Positions 51,201 to 64,000 of a DNA stretch of 64,000 bases are shown one piece after another (the first letter of the stretch is position 1; each line of letters begins with the position of its first letter). The position numbers and the translations under genes are program-made. The DNA comes from Chamaea fasciata (Eukaryota; Chordata; Aves; Passeriformes; Sylviidae). The notes beneath the pieces were generated by a model. That model made no database searches, had not been told where the DNA came from, and saw only the letters and a list, made by a program, of their open reading frames with translations. Location of the stretch: NCBI GenBank assembly GCA_029207755.1, contig JARCOQ010000004.1, forward strand, positions 36,243,685-36,307,684. The letters are read 5' to 3'.

Positions 51201-53084
51201 TGACTGAAAGGTATGTTCTTCAAAAACTCAGTAGACACAGTGGCCCATTGATTGACAATTGAGGGGTTTATAAAAATTGTTAGACTAAGCCTCAGTGAAA
51301 AGGACATTACTATTTTAATATAGCATCTTACAACCATCTTGTGGGCATGACACTCCACCCTAATTTAACCACCTACATTATTTTTCAAAACAAATGATTG
51401 TGACTAAAGTAATTTTGACTTTTTACTGTACAATTTTTATGACAGAAGAGGTTGTCTTGACAAGAATCAGTCAAGACCATCTCGTTAACTTGTGATTAAT
51501 GATGGCAGATGCACATATTTAAAGGCTCATGTAACAACTGTCTTTGAATCAATTCTGCAGGACCATATTTTAAAGACATTTTTTAATGTCTTTATCTCTT
51601 CTCTGCCATAGTCCTACACAGTCTTCTCCATGCAGGCCCATGTTCTGAAGTAAAAGAGAGACTTCTGTCATAACCGTCCCTCAGATTTTGTGATTTTTTA
51701 TTATTAAAGAGAAAACTGCAGTTAAAAATGTCAAGTTGACTTCTGAACATTCACAAAATATCTGACTATAGAGTAAATCAGTTTTAATCTTTTACACTTG
51801 GGAGGAGAATGCAATGATTAGAGAGCACAGTGAGTTAAATGTTCTCTTCATTCTGAGGAAGAAAATGCAGGTATGCTGTGAAAAGACAAAGGAAGGTAAT
51901 TAACTGGTGTTCACTAATTGTGAAAACATTTTGAAAAAAAAAAAAACTGCCAAGAAAGAAACCATGTCCCTTCAAACTCTGCAGAATTCCAGTTTAAAAG
52001 ATGAAGTGGAAGAACTTCATTAGGACAAAACAGTCTTAAAAAATATAAATCAAAAGATCATCAAGAATTTAATGTTTAAGAAATATTTAAATAAATTGTA
52101 AAGTAAAGTTTAATAAGTAAATAACAAGACAATGAAATTCTCGAATAGGCATATTTTAAAGATGACAAAGAGTAGATAAGGAGATTTCACTGCCCATCTT
52201 CATAATTTGGGCTTAATAAGCAATTTCAAGCTACTGCTCTAAAAAGATGGAAGGTCTTCCGGCACACTACCCACTTTGCAATTATGTCAGCTCACCTGAC
52301 ATCTCATTAACTTACATACTGTTACCTTTCACCCTACTTTACGCTTAAAAAGTAACAAGCTTAATGCTTTTGTAATCTTTATGAGAAAGTCATCCTTGCA
52401 ATAAAAACACATTTGTGGTCCTAGGGTTATTATGTTCATATGGCCTTTAAGAATGTACTTCCATTTTATTAAAACTTCAACTCTGCATGTTCAAACAGAT
52501 GGTTTTATTTTCTCCTCAGTACTACTCATATTTTCATTTAATATAGTTGTGCAGAAGAAATCAAACACAATACTTGCAAGGATAAGAAATAAGTAATACG
52601 TGACAAAGAAGCTATAAAACACATTATTTCCTATATTAAATTTAAGGATATTTTGTTTCCCCTGAGTAATGGGATCTTGTTATGCCTGTCAAAATTTTAT
52701 AGACTTTGCAAGGAAGACAGAAAACTGCAAAGATCTGCATCATATCTGTATGTCCACTGGTTTTCAATTTCAACTTTTTATTTTAAATTCCCACCAACAC
52801 TATTTGTTCCACTCTTTTAAGTAGCTGAAAAAACTATTGAATATCTCAATGCTGACTTGTTCATAATAAAAAATTAGCAATCTCTTGTATATAGAAAGCA
52901 AAATAACTAATGATTACATCTGCATTTTTACTCAATCTCTATGTAGTAACACTTTTGCTCCTGTCATGTATTCTGCCATAGTCGCATATGCATAAGAGAG
53001 AAGTGCTATAATTTTACTTGATACCTCTTACTTCCCCATCTTTCACTGATGGAAACCATATGGTTTTTTACTCTACCTGTGTAA

Positions 53085-53508
53085 GGTATGGGGAAAATTT
53101 TGCCATACCTCACCATACCTGAAGACAGGCTGAGAGAGTTGAGGCTGTTCAGCATGGAGAAGAGAAGGCTACAGGGAGACAGAGCCCTCTCTAGTACCTC
53201 AAGGGGCTATAGGAGAACTGGAGACCAGGGCAGGGAGTGACAGGGCAAGGGGAAATGGCTTCAAAATGAAAGTGGGTGGCTTTAGATTATATGTTAGGAT
53301 AAAAATCTTGATTGTGAGGGTGGTGAGGCACTGGAACAGGTTGGCCAGAGAAGTTGAGGATGCCCCATCCCTGGAAGTGTTCAATGCCAGGCTGAATGGG
53401 ACTTTGAGCAACCTGGTATAGTGGAAGGTGTTCATGCCTATGACAGGGTAGTTGGAAGCAGATGATCTTTCAGGTCCCTTCCAACCCTGACAATTCTGTG
53501 AATATAGA
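53085..53508 (+). repeat. CR1 LINE 3' fragment
   Basis: The order gaggctgttcagcatggaga, ggcactggaacaggttggcc, gatgccccatccctggaagt, caggtcccttccaaccctg, then caattctgtgaat is the well-preserved 3' end of a CR1 element, with its end of ORF2 and 3' UTR. It is antisense to KIAA0825. Confidence 0.95.
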
Positions 53509-56500
53509 TGCACAGCAGCTCAAGGGGTCGGTCAGTAGTTGCATACAGTTACCATTCTTTCCCTATCTTGTTTTATATAGGTCCCTAAAGCCCTGTTCCT
53601 ACAAATCATGTCATCAGGCACTCTGCAATGGGACAGAAAGGTCAGAAATAGAAGACAGAAGGAGATGCCAAGCAGGCAGCAATATAAGGGAAGCACATAA
53701 AGAAACTGTTGGTCATGCACAAACAGAAACAAAACCAGCATATTCAAAGGAGAGAATGAGCAGGTCACTGTGGGTCTCCTGAAGTAAGAAAAAACAAGAG
53801 GGACATGCAAGGAAGCAAGGAAGCTGAAGTTCCAGTTTTTATTATAATCTCCTTATTTTTGTCTTTATAATGTCTAAAGGTCACTACAGTAATTATATGG
53901 GTCATCAAATACCCTGAAGTTTAATTTTATGAAAAAAGCCAACGTCAAATAACTGACAAGTAACTTAAATTCTAAAACTTAGTAATTCTAAACATTTGGC
54001 CCTTAGGAACACATTACACATTTAACTGAAAGCCTGTACCAGTTCAAGAATTTGGACAATAGAATTTATTTGATCTGAAGAAGCAGTATGTCATACTGGA
54101 CGTTATCATCTGAAATCCATATGGACTACTTTGTATTACGTGCCTTCCCAGCACTTAAGAAAGATGCAACAGGACTTTCAGGACTGAACAGTTGCAAGTG
54201 ATGTGACTAAAGCACTTTCCCCTTTCACCCTCACACTTGTAAAATAACAGATAGTGGATTATGGGCAAGAAAGCATGGTGCAAAACCAATTGTAACTGCA
54301 GCACAAATACTGCAAATTTTCTGCAATAAATTGTTACCTGTACAGAAATACCAAAAAAAGTTGCAAAGATATAAATATTAATTACATTAATCCAAGTATG
54401 GAACTTTTTAATTTCCAGATATAAGTGGGAGATGAATTACACTAAAGTTATTGAGCTGAAATTATTCCCAGATGTGAATAGGTGGGGTATTTTTAATCAT
54501 GCAGTCACAAAACCAGTAAGTGTTAATACTATTTTATCTGTATTTTTGACACAAAAGGCAAAAATCATAGAAGATTGGTGGTAAGCCATAATGGTGGTTA
54601 TTGAGATCACAAACCAAGTGAAGTAAATTATACAGAAGGATAAAAGAAAGTCTGAAATTAAAGCGTTTAATTTAGAAAAGATGAAATTACAAACTAGGGG
54701 GAATAAAACCATATGCACACAAACATAGTAGGGAAATCAAATTTAAGTTAAAAGTGCTAAACCCAAACTTCATACCTCAAGTTAGCTCTTCAGCAAATTG
54801 CCGGGAATATGTATGTATAAGTGAGCTCAAAATAGATTTTTCTTACCAAGTACTTTAATTTAACATCCTAAACGTGTCTTCTTTTCAACAAGTTACTGCA
54901 CTGCGTGTTTCTCTTCTTGCTCCCAACTCCACTGCACAAATGCAGCTCCTATAAATGGTACTGAGTCCTTCTATTCAAGACTAGCTATATGCCATATTCA
55001 TTTTAGGTGTTTCACAAACACAATATATTCTGTAGGAACTCGCTCACATTTAAAGATAATGGATTTAAAACACAATAATTTAAATCACAATTTGCATTTG
55101 AATACATCTTTATAATAGAATGGACGTTAGTTATATTCCGGAGAAAGAAAAGAGAAAGGAAGCCTGCTGGACATCTAACTTAAAGGATATATACTGGGGT
55201 AAAAGTGTAATACATTAATATTAAAGTAAATCTCTGAAGGTATTTGAATTATTTTCCAGCTAAAAATGTGCTTAGTCAAATCTGCATTACTTTAGTTTGC
55301 CTCCAGTCTGCAATAATATTTTTCTTAAAAATAATGAACTACTGCAATTTAGGAACACAATATTTACTGCCTCAGATTTTAAAACCAGAGTTCAGTTACA
55401 ATTTTAAATGTTTAAGGGTCTCTGGAAATTTCATGACATTTAAAATTATTAAGCCAATCAAGTTGAATATGTTAGACAAAATAAACCCTAAAGCTCTGAT
55501 TTCTGTTTCATTTTAACCACAGGAAACTAAAAATTAATTAGTTTACATAAGTATTTATACTCTGTTTATATACAAAAACTATATTAATAAAGCCAAAGAA
55601 AACCTTCCACTACTACATAAACTATTCATAATTCCATGGGATTTGAGTTTCTTTGGCAGATGTCTTATCACCTGCAAGAGTAGCTGTTTCTTCATCTGAC
55701 AGACGATGAATTAATATAGGTTAGTCATGCCTGATTAAACTAACTTAACATTTTTGCAAAGAAAGAAATAAGAAAAAGGTTCAGAAGGTAAACCTACAAT
55801 ACACAGACTTACAGCAAATAATTTCTGAGAAACACCACCTTGGAAACTGAAGCAAAAAATTGTAAGAGATAAAAAAACCCTCAGCTGTGTTTCTTTCCAT
55901 GTTAAGTATTGTCAGCTATTTTTCATACATGTTTAAATACTACATTACATAAACTTTTGAAAGATGCAAATGATTAATATGATAGAAAGTCTGAAACAAC
56001 AAAATCCCATTAATAACCCAAAAAACTTGAGGGAGTGGGTTGGGAAATATTCCTTGCATATTATTCTAGCAAGTTGGAAACACTGATTATGTTCTGGAAG
56101 TACACATAGAAATTATAATTCATGTTATATAAAAAACCTCCTAAAATAACAGCCCAAGTACTATTGGCTGAATCCTGCACTGTTAAAGTAATAAAAGGCA
56201 CAGATCTAACAGGTAAGAAGATCAAGCTGTAACACAAAACCACCTGCCCCTGCTAGAGCTGGCAACTGAAGATGCTGAGTTCCAAAAATTTGCCTCTTTT
56301 CACATGCCATTTTGACAGCTTCTCTGTCAAGCCACACACTTCCTAGGTACTGATAAATGGCAACCATCTCTGTATAGTACTTCACAAATAACTGCTCTAG
56401 TACAGAATGAAAAAAAAAGTTAACTCTTTACGTCACAAATAGATTATTATATATGGAATATATTAAAGATAACTCTGTTAAAGCTTGTTATAAACTACCT

Positions 56501-57844
56501 CTGTTTTCCCAAAAGAAATGGATTGTCTATAGAAAGTTTTCTGAGGTTCTGGCACTGCTTTATTATATTCTGTTGGTTTTTTACCTATGCTGAAAAGTAG
56601 GATCAATTACAGTAGTTCTTACAAAAAAACCCCACAACAAATATCAACTAAACACTACATTACCCTGAGGATGGACTAAGCAAACACTAACCTTTCTGTC
56701 ACCTCTGGGATAACAGTCACAACTGAATGCCCTAGATTAAATGATTTTCATATTCTGAAATATGCTGGTTTGAGGGCTCCCAGAGGACAGAGGCAACATA
56801 CATCAAAAAATAAGAAACACATCTGTCTTTCAGCTAAGAATAAACTTTCTGTTTTTCCCTCCACATTTATGCACAAGATTCTTTTGATAGTTGACAAACA
56901 GGGTATCACTGCCAAGGTAATCTATTAAGGCTGTCTTTTACATAACCTATGTAAAAATAAATTTCCTCTCTAATTTGTGGGAGGCCAACAAAGTACCAGA
57001 ATTTAAGAGTTCCAAGCAGGAAATGTCACTTGACATTAAGAACTTGTCCACCATTACAAACCTCTTAAAATATTTCCCAAATAGTTATTTCACTGTGAAC
57101 TGCCTTGTGGAGTTTTTTAATTCTAAAGGAAAGAAAAAGCCTTTTTATAACTTAGTGTGGTACAAATGTAGTATATTCATACATTTATAGGAAAGAAATC
57201 TCTTTCCAAAAAACACTCTTCACATACGAGCTCATATGCAAATAAGTTACTCAGTAACAACTGTTTTAGTAATGATACAAGAAAAATTTTTGCTTGAGTT
57301 GATGAATAATACCAAATAATAGGCTATGACATGTCCAGAAAATGAAAAAAACCCGAATTCACACTCAAAACTTCACAACTTTCACCACATATTTTGTTTT
57401 AGCATTTTGATTACTGATTTCACTATTGGTGCCTTATGGTTTCCCTGCTTGAAACCTGTAAGAGCAGTTTTCTCCAGAAAACTAGTAGGAATAGTAGCAA
57501 ACCAGTAGGCAAATCAATACCTACTTCCCATACTAATTTCTTGAAGTAAAATAACATGAAGACATGACTATGACAGCCCTGGTGAAGAAAGTAATCCTGA
57601 GAATTAAATTACATTAACAAACAGCAATTCTAAACACATTTTATGGGTGCTAAGGAGACAGATGTTGCATCTGAAGTCTGACATTTAATGAATTTTCAAT
57701 AAAAATTAAAATCTTGTCTAATATTTATGAAATAGAGAAATTATATTCTAATTATTTGCAGAAAATATTTTGAAGTTGCAAGCAAGTCCTAAGATTTACT
57801 TTGTTTGGTTTCACCTTCCTCTGTGTTTTTGACTACACAAAAGA

Positions 57845-58138
57845 AATGTGCACTGGAAATCTGTACTGATAGATGTACTGGCACAAAAACATGCAAAGTC
57901 ACATCCTGTGACAAAAAAAAATGTAAGCAGAGGAAGTACTGTATTAAAAGATTGAATGACTGTTTTCCTCCATCTTGTAATACAGAGTTAAAGTACAATT
58001 GTTCAGAGAGACATATTTGTGATCACTTTAAATCCCATGTTTTAGATGTAAAATGGAGATTACTGAACTTCCCCATATTTGCGAGCTGTTTTGAGACTGA
58101 AAGAAAAATTAAGTTACAAACTTCTGTTTGTTACAGGT
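57845..58138 (+). other. cysteine-rich open frame with splice-like borders, unidentified
   Basis: On the strand opposite KIAA0825, a frame open from 57787 to 58140 carries 13 cysteines within about 98 residues (for example CALEICTDRCTGTKTC). It is preceded by a pyrimidine-rich stretch ending ACAAAAG and terminates exactly at TTACAG|GTAATT, a good donor match with the stop just inside. This could be an exon of an antisense transcript encoding a small Cys-rich domain. Equally it may be chance in T- and A-rich DNA, where TGT codons are common. I recognise no family and see no signal peptide. Confidence 0.25.
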
Positions 58139-59420
58139 AATTTTTTTTTTGTCAGTGAATCCTTTCACTGACTCACATCTCACTATGTAATTCAAAAACA
58201 CATTACTTGTTATTTCATATCTTAACAGTACTCTGACACTACTTCTTTTCATTGTTTCCCACCAACACTGCATCCCACTAGCATATACACTGAACTTCTC
58301 ATCCTTTCAACTTATTTGTCTGCATGCCTTTTTTCTTGTCTTTCACATGTTCCAGTATTCCTCCATATTTCAGTTTCTGTTGAAAAAATATCTTTGCATT
58401 TCTCCCACTGGGATTTTCAGTTGACTTACACTAACACATATGCTGACTTTAAAACTCAGAAGTGTGTAATCTTCTTTATAGACCTGACAAATCATCACCT
58501 CACCCATCCTTTCTCTGTACTGCACAATTTAAAGATCTTCTGTTTCCATATTTTTCACATGATTTTAAACTTTTAATATTTTCTGTCTGAAAATCACTTT
58601 ATGGAAAGCTATGCTTTAAATGAACAGCTCCTGCACAGTGCTCAAAACACTGCATTGAAAAAGTAATTACATACAATTGTGCAATTATGTTATAGAAGTT
58701 TCTATTCTGTATTATTTTTTCCAAAGCACTGTTTCTTCCCTTTGAAAATTAGCATGTCAGACTTAAAAACCGCAAAAAGAAAATACAGAAGATAGTACAT
58801 CAATAACAGATTCCTTTCCCACTTGACATTTCTTGAAACAAATAAAAATAATCCAGGCAGTATTAACTCTAACTTACTGTACTTTCAAAAGACTAGAAAG
58901 TGTAAATGGGTTTTTTGTTTGTTCCTTAGTTTGAGAATTAGAATCTGTATAGTAATCTTTTGGGACAGCTCTGATGTGTGAATCAGTATCTCCTTCATGG
59001 ACACATTACTGTACAGTCTTTCCATAATCGCCTTAAAATGTCTGACAATAAAAAAAAAAAAAAAGTAGGAATAGGAGACTGAAGAGTTTGTGTTTATTTA
59101 AATTGGGATTAAATAGTTCTTATTCTAGTACATATTTCAGCAGCTGGAATAAAACAGCCTGAAAAAAATTACTATGACATGACAATGTTATCCAATGGAT
59201 TATAATAGGATTTTGTTAAATTACATGAGTTACTCCCTCTTACTTTTGCACCACAATTCTGACAGTCTGGAATTCACTGCAGTAATATGTTTAAAACATA
59301 AAGCTGTTATTACTAAATTTGGGTCTCCCTCTTCACAGAAAATAATCAAGTATATTAAAAAAAAAGTAGCATAATTAAAATAATATCTAACTGCAAAGAA
59401 TATAAAATAAGACTACTAAC

Positions 59421-60090
59421 CCACAGCGTGAACTGTTCCTCTATGCTTCTTTGAAATCTTGTTTGCTTTAACGATGTGTAGAGCATTTTCTTTGAACTGC
59501 AGCTCACAAAGTCTTTCAAGAAGAACTGTCATTTCTTCAGTGATGGTATCCAGGTAAGTTTCATTAATAAACTTTAATGATGAAGATGGACCAATAGTTC
59601 CACTTAGGATATACAAATCTTCTTTGATCATTGTGCACAGCTTGGGTATGGAGCTTTGGTAACCATTAACCACCTTATCAAAATTTGTTTCACCACAACT
59701 AGACAAAATACAGTTCTGTAGAAGATCACTAACCAGTTTACTCTGCATATTTTGATACTTCATTAAGACTTCTGATTTGGGATAAAGAAACAAAAGCTGC
59801 TGTACACACTGAGTTTTAAACTCCATTTGTTGTTGCAAAGCATTAGTGTTTGTTTCTTCTTGACTTTGCAGTCTATTTACTAAAAATTGTCGAAGATGAA
59901 ATCTCACATCATCCCAAAGACATTTCACATCCACAGCTGAATCATCCTGAATGGTATGAAGGGAAGATGTTAACTCAAACGACGTCCTGCTTGCAGTACA
60001 GGGAAATGAGACACCACACTGACTAGAGAGATCCAGAAGGAAGTGAAGTAGCATCTCTTCTTGATTTTTCTCATTTTTCAGCAAGCTTTG
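59421..60090 (-). CDS. KIAA0825: KIAA0825 exon A (large N-terminal-side exon)
   Basis: This 670 bp exon starts in phase 0 after a TTTGTTAG acceptor and ends in GCTGTGG before a GTTAGT donor, leaving one base for the next codon. It encodes 223 residues beginning QSLLKNEKNQEE, which corresponds to the human segment beginning near residue 100. Recognisable blocks in order are a WDD..FHLRQFLV helix, KTQCVQQLLFLYP, GYQSS.PKL, KFINETYLDTITEEM and a basic KKHRGTVHAV end. It is by far the largest exon of the window. There is no natural start codon at its 5' edge, so a coding exon upstream must exist; I did not find it between 60.1 and 64 kb. Confidence 0.9.
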
Positions 60091-61019
60091 CTAACAAAGG
60101 TAAATCAGACGATATTTTAGAAATTTCTGATAATTCCAGTTTATTAAATGAACAGCTTCATACTAGAGTAAAAACTGTGATTATCTTAACAGCAAATAAG
60201 ATATGTAAGCAACAGAAATCATAAAATCTATGGAAAACAGGATTTATTTGTGAATTAATTTTCTTGTCTACCTCTGCCAACAACTCACATTCATCTTCTC
60301 ATCTTCCTTATATCCCCAACCTCTTTTCTCAATCAATTCTAGACCACAGTTCAAAGGAAACAGCAGTGTTTTGTTGTCACAGAATGTTTTAAAGAAAACT
60401 GTATGAAAAAATTACTGAAGATTTACACAGATGACAGGTTTTCTCATAAAACCAAGCAAAGAATTTATAAAATGGTCACTTTCTATGGCTCAGCAGGCAA
60501 TCATCAAAAAGACTATTCTAAGGATAAAAAAGTCCCAGGACTCCCTAAAGAGCTAAAACTGAAAACTTGTTAAATATTAAAGGGCCTTAGATCACACGGG
60601 AAAGAAAAATAAGAAGCTGTGAGTCCCATCAAACCAAGATGCAGACTGATATATTAGTGACCTCCATGTACATCTATGCTGCATGGGTTGGAGAAGGCAG
60701 TTGCTTAACAAAGCAAGTGCAACCACATGGCTCCTGTTCCTTCTTCATTTAAGTCTGAAGAGTTCTTTCTCAGTCCAGGGCTAGGATCTCTGTCCTTAGA
60801 GCTGCTTCAGCTTCAAGAGGTCATGCAGCTAATGGCAGCTCCTCTTGTCAGAGCACAATACTACCATCACAAGAAAATTGGGTGAAACTGATGTTATTCT
60901 TGATTTTCTTAGTTTCAGTAGGAAAGCCTTAAGTGGATGAGAATCTAGAAGCCCTCTCACCTGCTTCTTCATTTCCCATTGCTTCTCTCCAACAGAGAAA
61001 AGCATTGTGGCAAACTACC

Positions 61020-61210
61020 TCAGGGGGGTTCATTCTAGTCATGTCCTTTATCTGGGTCTCCATCATAGTTTCATCCTAGCCAGCAAACAAACCCCAGGCA
61101 GCCACTTGCTCACTATATTATCAACTCTGTGTTCATCATAAATCCAAAACATAGCCTCATACTAGACACTTAAAACCAGAACAGTCTCCAAGTCATACTC
61201 CATCCTATAA
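61020..61210 (+). repeat. possible avian ERV LTR remnant
   Basis: The phrases gccagcaaacaaaccccagg, cagccacttgctcac, atcaactctgtgttcatc and aacatagcctcatactagac resemble a section I recall from avian ERV LTRs. Borders, target-site duplications and the internal region are not visible, so the call is tentative. Confidence 0.35.
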
Positions 61211-61557
61211 AGACAGTCCGGTAAAGAAACTATTGCTACCTTCCACCTTCAGCATTGCTGATTTACTTAACTTATAATATTTGAAGAAATTATTAGTTTT
61301 ATTTCTGTTCCCATTTTGAAAGAGAGGTAATTTTTTCAAGTTTGAGTCTGGTACAGAAATTACCACTTCTGAATGGTAAATATTAAATTTTTCCCATGTA
61401 GCAAGCATTTATCAGTAGATAATTATGCTTCAGAGTCACAAAAAAAAATTAAATTCAGAACTCCTATTCTTTGTTCTGGATGTTTCTAACCTGTTACATA
61501 CCTTAGAAGGTTTACCTTTCTGTTGCCCTCTACTGTGACCAGAGTTTCTTGACAAAA

Positions 61558-61598
61558 ATTAAAAAGAAAAAACAACAAAACAAAACAAAACAAAACAG

Positions 61599-61629
<31 letters not shown>

Positions 61630-61699
61630 CAAAAAAACCACACACAAAACTCCCCAACTAAACCACAAAAACAAACAAACAAATAAACAAACAAACAAA

Positions 61700-61733
<34 letters not shown>

Positions 61734-61748
61734 AAAAAAACAGAACAA
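61558..61748 (+). repeat. compound (AAAAC)n/(AAAC)n/A31 simple repeat
   Basis: Runs of aaaac units, then aaac units (acaaacaaacaaac) and 31 uninterrupted A (61701-61731). The T-rich frames on the minus strand across it are low-complexity artefacts. Confidence 0.95.
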
Positions 61749-63963
61749 AACACTTTCACTACAGTACCTAACTCTGAATAACAGACTGGAAGCATGATTG
61801 CCTCATAAAGAAAGTCTTAAAAATAACAGACTATCTATTTTTCTTCCATTTTAGATCTTTCTTTCAAAATAATTCTTATTAATTTATCTTACTTACAAGC
61901 AGGAAAGATATGGAAGACAGTATAATAAAGGAAATTATCAGTTGAATATCATCCTACAAAAGCATGTGCATGTAATAGAAATATCTGCAACTGGTTCAAT
62001 CTTAAATCATACATATCTAAATGGATATACATAATACTGATCAGATTTTCTTTTATTGAATTACAGCATTAAAAAGAGGAGCTTGCAGATGCCATTTTAG
62101 ACTTTGTGATTCTCAGAAAGAGTATCTGAAGTGAACTTTGAAGCTCTGAATATGTCATCAAGTGTCTTTACACATTGCTTATATTAATATAGGCTTTTTA
62201 ATTTAAAAAAATAAGCTACAAAAATATAGCAAAAGGTGATGCCAACACTATTCAAGAGGAAAAGATCCAAATTAATATCAAAATGTTTTGGAGAAGGATA
62301 AAAACTTCCCTTTGGAGCACAAAAAGTTAGTGACAATAACATGCAGAAAACCAGTTGCAGACTACCAACTGGATTACTGCCTAGTATGGACAATTACCTA
62401 CCATATCAGTAAACAAGTATAGTAAGATGAAGGCTTGGTTAAAAAGAGAATCTGCCATTATTTCATCAGGAACAGAATTTAATTACAATGTATTACTGCA
62501 CATATTAAGCTTTTAAAATATTGAGTTACAAGACAGTACACAGAATGACAGATTTTTACATATAACATTTTCAGGTTCATGAAGAAATTCTCAATATTTT
62601 CATAAGAATTTACAAATGCATGGTAACAATAATAACCCTAAATAAAGCACCCCAGGCAAAGCCCAAAAAGAACTTTGTACTGTTTTTCAATTGCCTCAGC
62701 AGCTTAAAAGATAAACAAAATTCCTAACAAATTAAACACACATAATAAATGTTAAGAATGAATGGGAATATTGTCCTGAAGTAGAAACAAGGTTCATGTT
62801 ACTGAATATGAATTCTATATACTTAATTAAAAGCATGCAAGAAGAAATTATCTTATTAGTTCAATGGATAGAGATATAAATTGAAGAAAGGTCAGCTAAT
62901 AATAATCTCATTAATGCTGAATATTACTGAAAATAGTTTACTGCAGACCTGTTTATGGAACTGAAGATTATCTACTGTGAATATAACTTCTTACAGACAG
63001 ACTGCAGTACGGTCAGTACTAGAGATACAGAGAGACAGTACAGATACACTTTTCATCTGTAATCCCATCTACACAACAGGCTGGATTATCTAAGAAGCCA
63101 GAAACCTGGAAACAGTGATGTGAAAGTTGCTGAGCTCCAAAAATGTTTTCACGATAAACTGTGCAGAATTGAGACTTTCAGGCTTCTCACTTTGCTGTTT
63201 AGCAACCTGCCACAGAGCTGTTCTCAAGGCTTAACCGGATACTACAGCTCACAGCAAGACTGTCATGCAGTTAGTAAGCTCCTGGGAAGCTGGATAGCTA
63301 GAAAGCACGCTTTGTGTAAGATGGGGACATTTTAGTGTTTTCCAAACAAATGCCGCCATCTGGTGTTCAGGCATATGGCATGACTAGACCTTGGAGCAGG
63401 AAGTAAGTAGGGAATGGACACAAATAAGTCACCAGTGCCATGCCACCTTCTGAGGGAATTCAGTAAGGATCTAAGCGGACTAAGACGAACAACAAAACAC
63501 TCTTGAAAGCAAGAACTTCACAGTCTGCTTTTTCTGGGAGTCTCTAATTTCATTTAGATCAAGTATGACACATAGCAGTCTCTGACACCCTTGAATGGGA
63601 TAATTATTAATAGCAATATTCATACTGATCATTTTTGTCAGAAGTGTACAAAATCACTCTTCACCACATGAACATTAAAGACCTGGTGTCTCTAAAACAC
63701 AGGTCAATGTCCAGTGGAATCAATGGTGACTGAAAGAGCAACAAGAGTTCTAAGAGTTAAAAGAACCCAAGAGATGATTTTACGAAGCTTGTGCTCCAGC
63801 CAGAGAAAACACTCCACTTCTCTACAGTGCTCCTCTTCGATTACAGGTAATCTTGGCCTGAAGTTGTTCATGGTCTACAACTAAACCATGACACAAAAGT
63901 GACAAAGAATAATCACTGGATACTGTTTATTTGTTTTGATCTCACATACTTGTATCAAATGCA

Positions 63964-63990
63964 CACATATATATATTTTATATATAAATT
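63964..63990. repeat. short AT dinucleotide tract
   Basis: cacatatatatatattttat followed by atataa; a short imperfect AT microsatellite at the right edge. Confidence 0.8.
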
Positions 63991-64000
63991 TGAAGACCAT

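Larger units (their letters stand above)
42178..59420. other. 17.2 kb intron between exons A and B
   Basis: The largest intron. Named contents are a coding-like segment at 43.94-44.50 kb, a higher-GC block at 44.64-45.27 kb, one CR1 at 53.09-53.51 kb and a cysteine-rich plus-strand frame at 57.85-58.14 kb. Between these the sequence is AT-rich, and scattered frames of 60-100 codons show no domain I recognise. Confidence 0.55.
917..60090 (-). other. KIAA0825: KIAA0825 orthologue, gene span visible in window (ten coding exons)
   Basis: Ten minus-strand open segments, each bounded by a plausible acceptor and donor, join into one uninterrupted frame of 2,284 bp (starts in phase 0, ends with one spare base, as the individual phases predict). 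The translation matches what I remember of human KIAA0825 (5q15), including short stretches such as [30 protein letters not shown] and ILTSPL. The family is a vertebrate protein of largely unknown biochemical role; human variants have been linked to postaxial polydactyly. No signal peptide, membrane segment or known catalytic motif is visible in the translated part, which is leucine-rich and looks helical. The N-terminus and C-terminus are not in the exons found. The identification rests on remembered family sequence, not an alignment. Confidence 0.87.
60091..64000. other. intron upstream of exon A
   Basis: Contains an LTR-like trace (61.02-61.21 kb) and the AAAC/poly-A repeat (61.56-61.75 kb). 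I searched the minus strand for the N-terminal coding exon and did not find it. The plus-strand open frame at 63120-63335 and the AT repeat at the right end have no identifiable function. Confidence 0.5.

Noticed and set aside
61486..61748. Phe/Val/Cys-rich hydrophobic frames on the minus strand
   Set aside because: Translation of the AAAC/poly-A simple repeat; low complexity only.
62399..62465. Possible first coding exon: ATG-led segment ending in ATG|GTAGGT on the minus strand
   Set aside because: The encoded 19 residues do not resemble the family N-terminus, and no supporting signal is visible upstream.

Overview
The window looks like intron-dominated, AT-rich nuclear DNA from a sauropsid, most likely a bird. 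There are no bacterial-style operons. The recognisable repeats are CR1 LINE fragments with the typical CR1 3' tail, plus traces of endogenous retroviruses and long A-rich simple repeats. I have no database access, so the taxonomic call rests on repeat style and the host gene. If this is a bird, the locus is expected on the Z chromosome, because human 5q15 genes are largely Z-linked in birds.

The backbone is one gene on the minus strand, running from about 60.1 kb down to 0.9 kb: the KIAA0825 orthologue. I place ten coding exons, A to J in transcription order: 60090-59421, 42177-42007, 31351-31257, 29549-29322, 28320-28055, 26839-26689, 23687-23497, 21192-21010, 9604-9465 and 1105-917. They sum to 2,284 bp (about 761 codons), roughly the middle 60% of a protein I recall as about 1,275 residues in human. 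All ten join in one open frame with matching intron phases, which is a strong internal check. The N-terminal and C-terminal exons were not found and probably lie outside the window.

Region by region: 1-21 kb holds the last three exons (H to J) in large introns with small CR1 pieces and one 0.9 kb CR1. From 21 to 31.4 kb is an exon-dense block (C to H). From 31.4 to 42 kb is an intron carrying a 2.2 kb CR1, a retroviral env-like remnant and a fragment of a DIRS-type tyrosine recombinase with its catalytic residues still recognisable. From 42 to 59.4 kb is a 17 kb intron with one CR1, an unidentified coding-like segment (43.9-44.5 kb) that would fit as an in-phase cassette exon, an unidentified higher-GC block (44.6-45.3 kb) and a cysteine-rich open frame on the opposite strand (57.8-58.1 kb). 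From 60.1 to 64 kb is intron upstream of exon A, with an LTR-like trace and a long AAAC/poly-A repeat.

The most notable observations are the DIRS-like recombinase fragment, a probable GC-AG intron after exon D, a symmetrical exon that seems to be absent between exons H and I, and the candidate cassette exon or retrocopy in the 17 kb intron.
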